Assembly: GCA_002359075.1 (NCBI GenBank)
Contig: DEQA01000096.1
Location: forward strand, 1-5,608
From: Planococcaceae bacterium UBA3378
GTDB lineage: Bacteria > Bacillota > Bacilli > Bacillales_A > Planococcaceae
Direction of reading: 5' to 3'
Length of the DNA: 5,608 nt
Shown in pieces: positions 5,471 through 5,608 of this stretch; the stretch's first letter is position 1; each line of letters starts with the position of its first letter. The notes beneath the pieces are model-generated. The model was not told the DNA's origin, did no database searches, and saw nothing but the letters and a program-made list of their open reading frames with translations. Position numbers and translations under genes: made by a program.

Positions 5471-5478
5471 TGACACAG

Positions 5479-5503
5479 CGACCTTCTTTGGAAGGTCGTT
5501 TTT
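5479..5503 (+). terminator. Rho-independent terminator of the stress-protein operon
   Basis: CGACCTTC (5479-5486) and GAAGGTCG (5491-5498) form an 8-bp perfect stem with loop TTTG, followed by five T. The flanking ACA and TGTG could extend the helix. It begins 9 bases after the stop codon of the second stress gene. The minus-strand side lacks a U-run, so it acts rightwards. Confidence 0.9.
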
Positions 5504-5525
5504 GTGTGCAGTTTTTTCAAATTGT

Positions 5526-5544
5526 ATGAAACCGTATACGGTTT
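5526..5544. repeat. 16-bp perfect palindrome, second terminator or operator (cre-like)
   Basis: AAACCGTATACGGTTT at 5529-5544 is a perfect palindrome. As RNA it gives a 6-bp stem with loop TATA followed by TTGTTCTTT, which could be a weak back-up terminator for the stress operon. As DNA, the stretch from 5526 to 5540 matches the older CcpA cre consensus WTGNAANCGNWNNCW at all positions except the last, so it could serve a gene just right of the window. The two readings cannot be separated here. No gene is visible from 5504 to the window end. Confidence 0.4.
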
Positions 5545-5608
5545 TTGTTCTTTCCCCAAGAAAAATAAAGGTTGGTACTATTCAAATTCCCTACAAGAGT
5601 ACGAAATT

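Noticed and set aside
5517..5606. 29-codon minus-strand frame open to the window edge, possibly the end of a convergent gene
   Set aside because: It reads through the 16-bp palindrome, shows no recognisable domain, and is followed by no leftward terminator. Sequence beyond the window is needed to decide.

Overview
The window looks like chromosomal DNA from a low-to-mid GC Gram-positive of the order Bacillales (Bacillaceae or Planococcaceae type). The reasons are the strong AGGAGG-type ribosome binding sites, the U-tailed hairpin terminators, a textbook sigma-B promoter, a DUF3953-like membrane protein tail, and the gene families themselves. I see no IS element, tRNA, rRNA, CRISPR array or phage gene. 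The species cannot be named from this sequence.

Layout. (1) 1-177, plus strand: the C-terminal end of a small two-helix membrane protein. (2) 334-819, plus strand: a YbaK/EbsC-family aminoacyl-tRNA deacylase-like protein with its own sigma-A type promoter and a distant terminator at 972-1009. (3) 1067-4485, minus strand: three genes read leftwards. They are a 639-aa TetM/TetO-like (EF-G superfamily) translational GTPase, a P-loop kinase of the FlaR/'topology modulation' type whose ribosome binding site overlaps the GTPase stop codon, and, after a 69-bp gap, an NAD-dependent 3-hydroxyacyl-CoA dehydrogenase. A minus-strand terminator at 1017-1054 closes the block, so the two convergent units at about 0.97-1.05 kb each have their own terminator. 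(4) 4625-5470, plus strand, divergent from the GTPase: two tandem paralogous genes of the general stress protein 26 / pyridoxamine 5'-phosphate oxidase-like family. They follow a near-perfect sigma-B promoter (GTTTAA-N13-GGGTAT) and end at a strong terminator. (5) 5504-5608: no gene; it holds a 16-bp perfect palindrome that is either a second terminator or an operator (cre-like).

How the genes relate. The GTPase and the kinase are probably one translationally coupled unit. The dehydrogenase may be read through from it or have its own promoter near a small inverted repeat. The stress pair forms a separate sigma-B regulon operon sharing only the 139-bp divergent intergenic region with the GTPase. 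The most interesting points are the TetM-sized GTPase, whose domain IV loop lacks the residues typical of tetracycline-protection proteins and which ends in an unusual Cys-containing tail, and the duplicated sigma-B stress proteins. Nothing here is clearly a new system. Most of the window is ordinary core or accessory Bacillales gene content.
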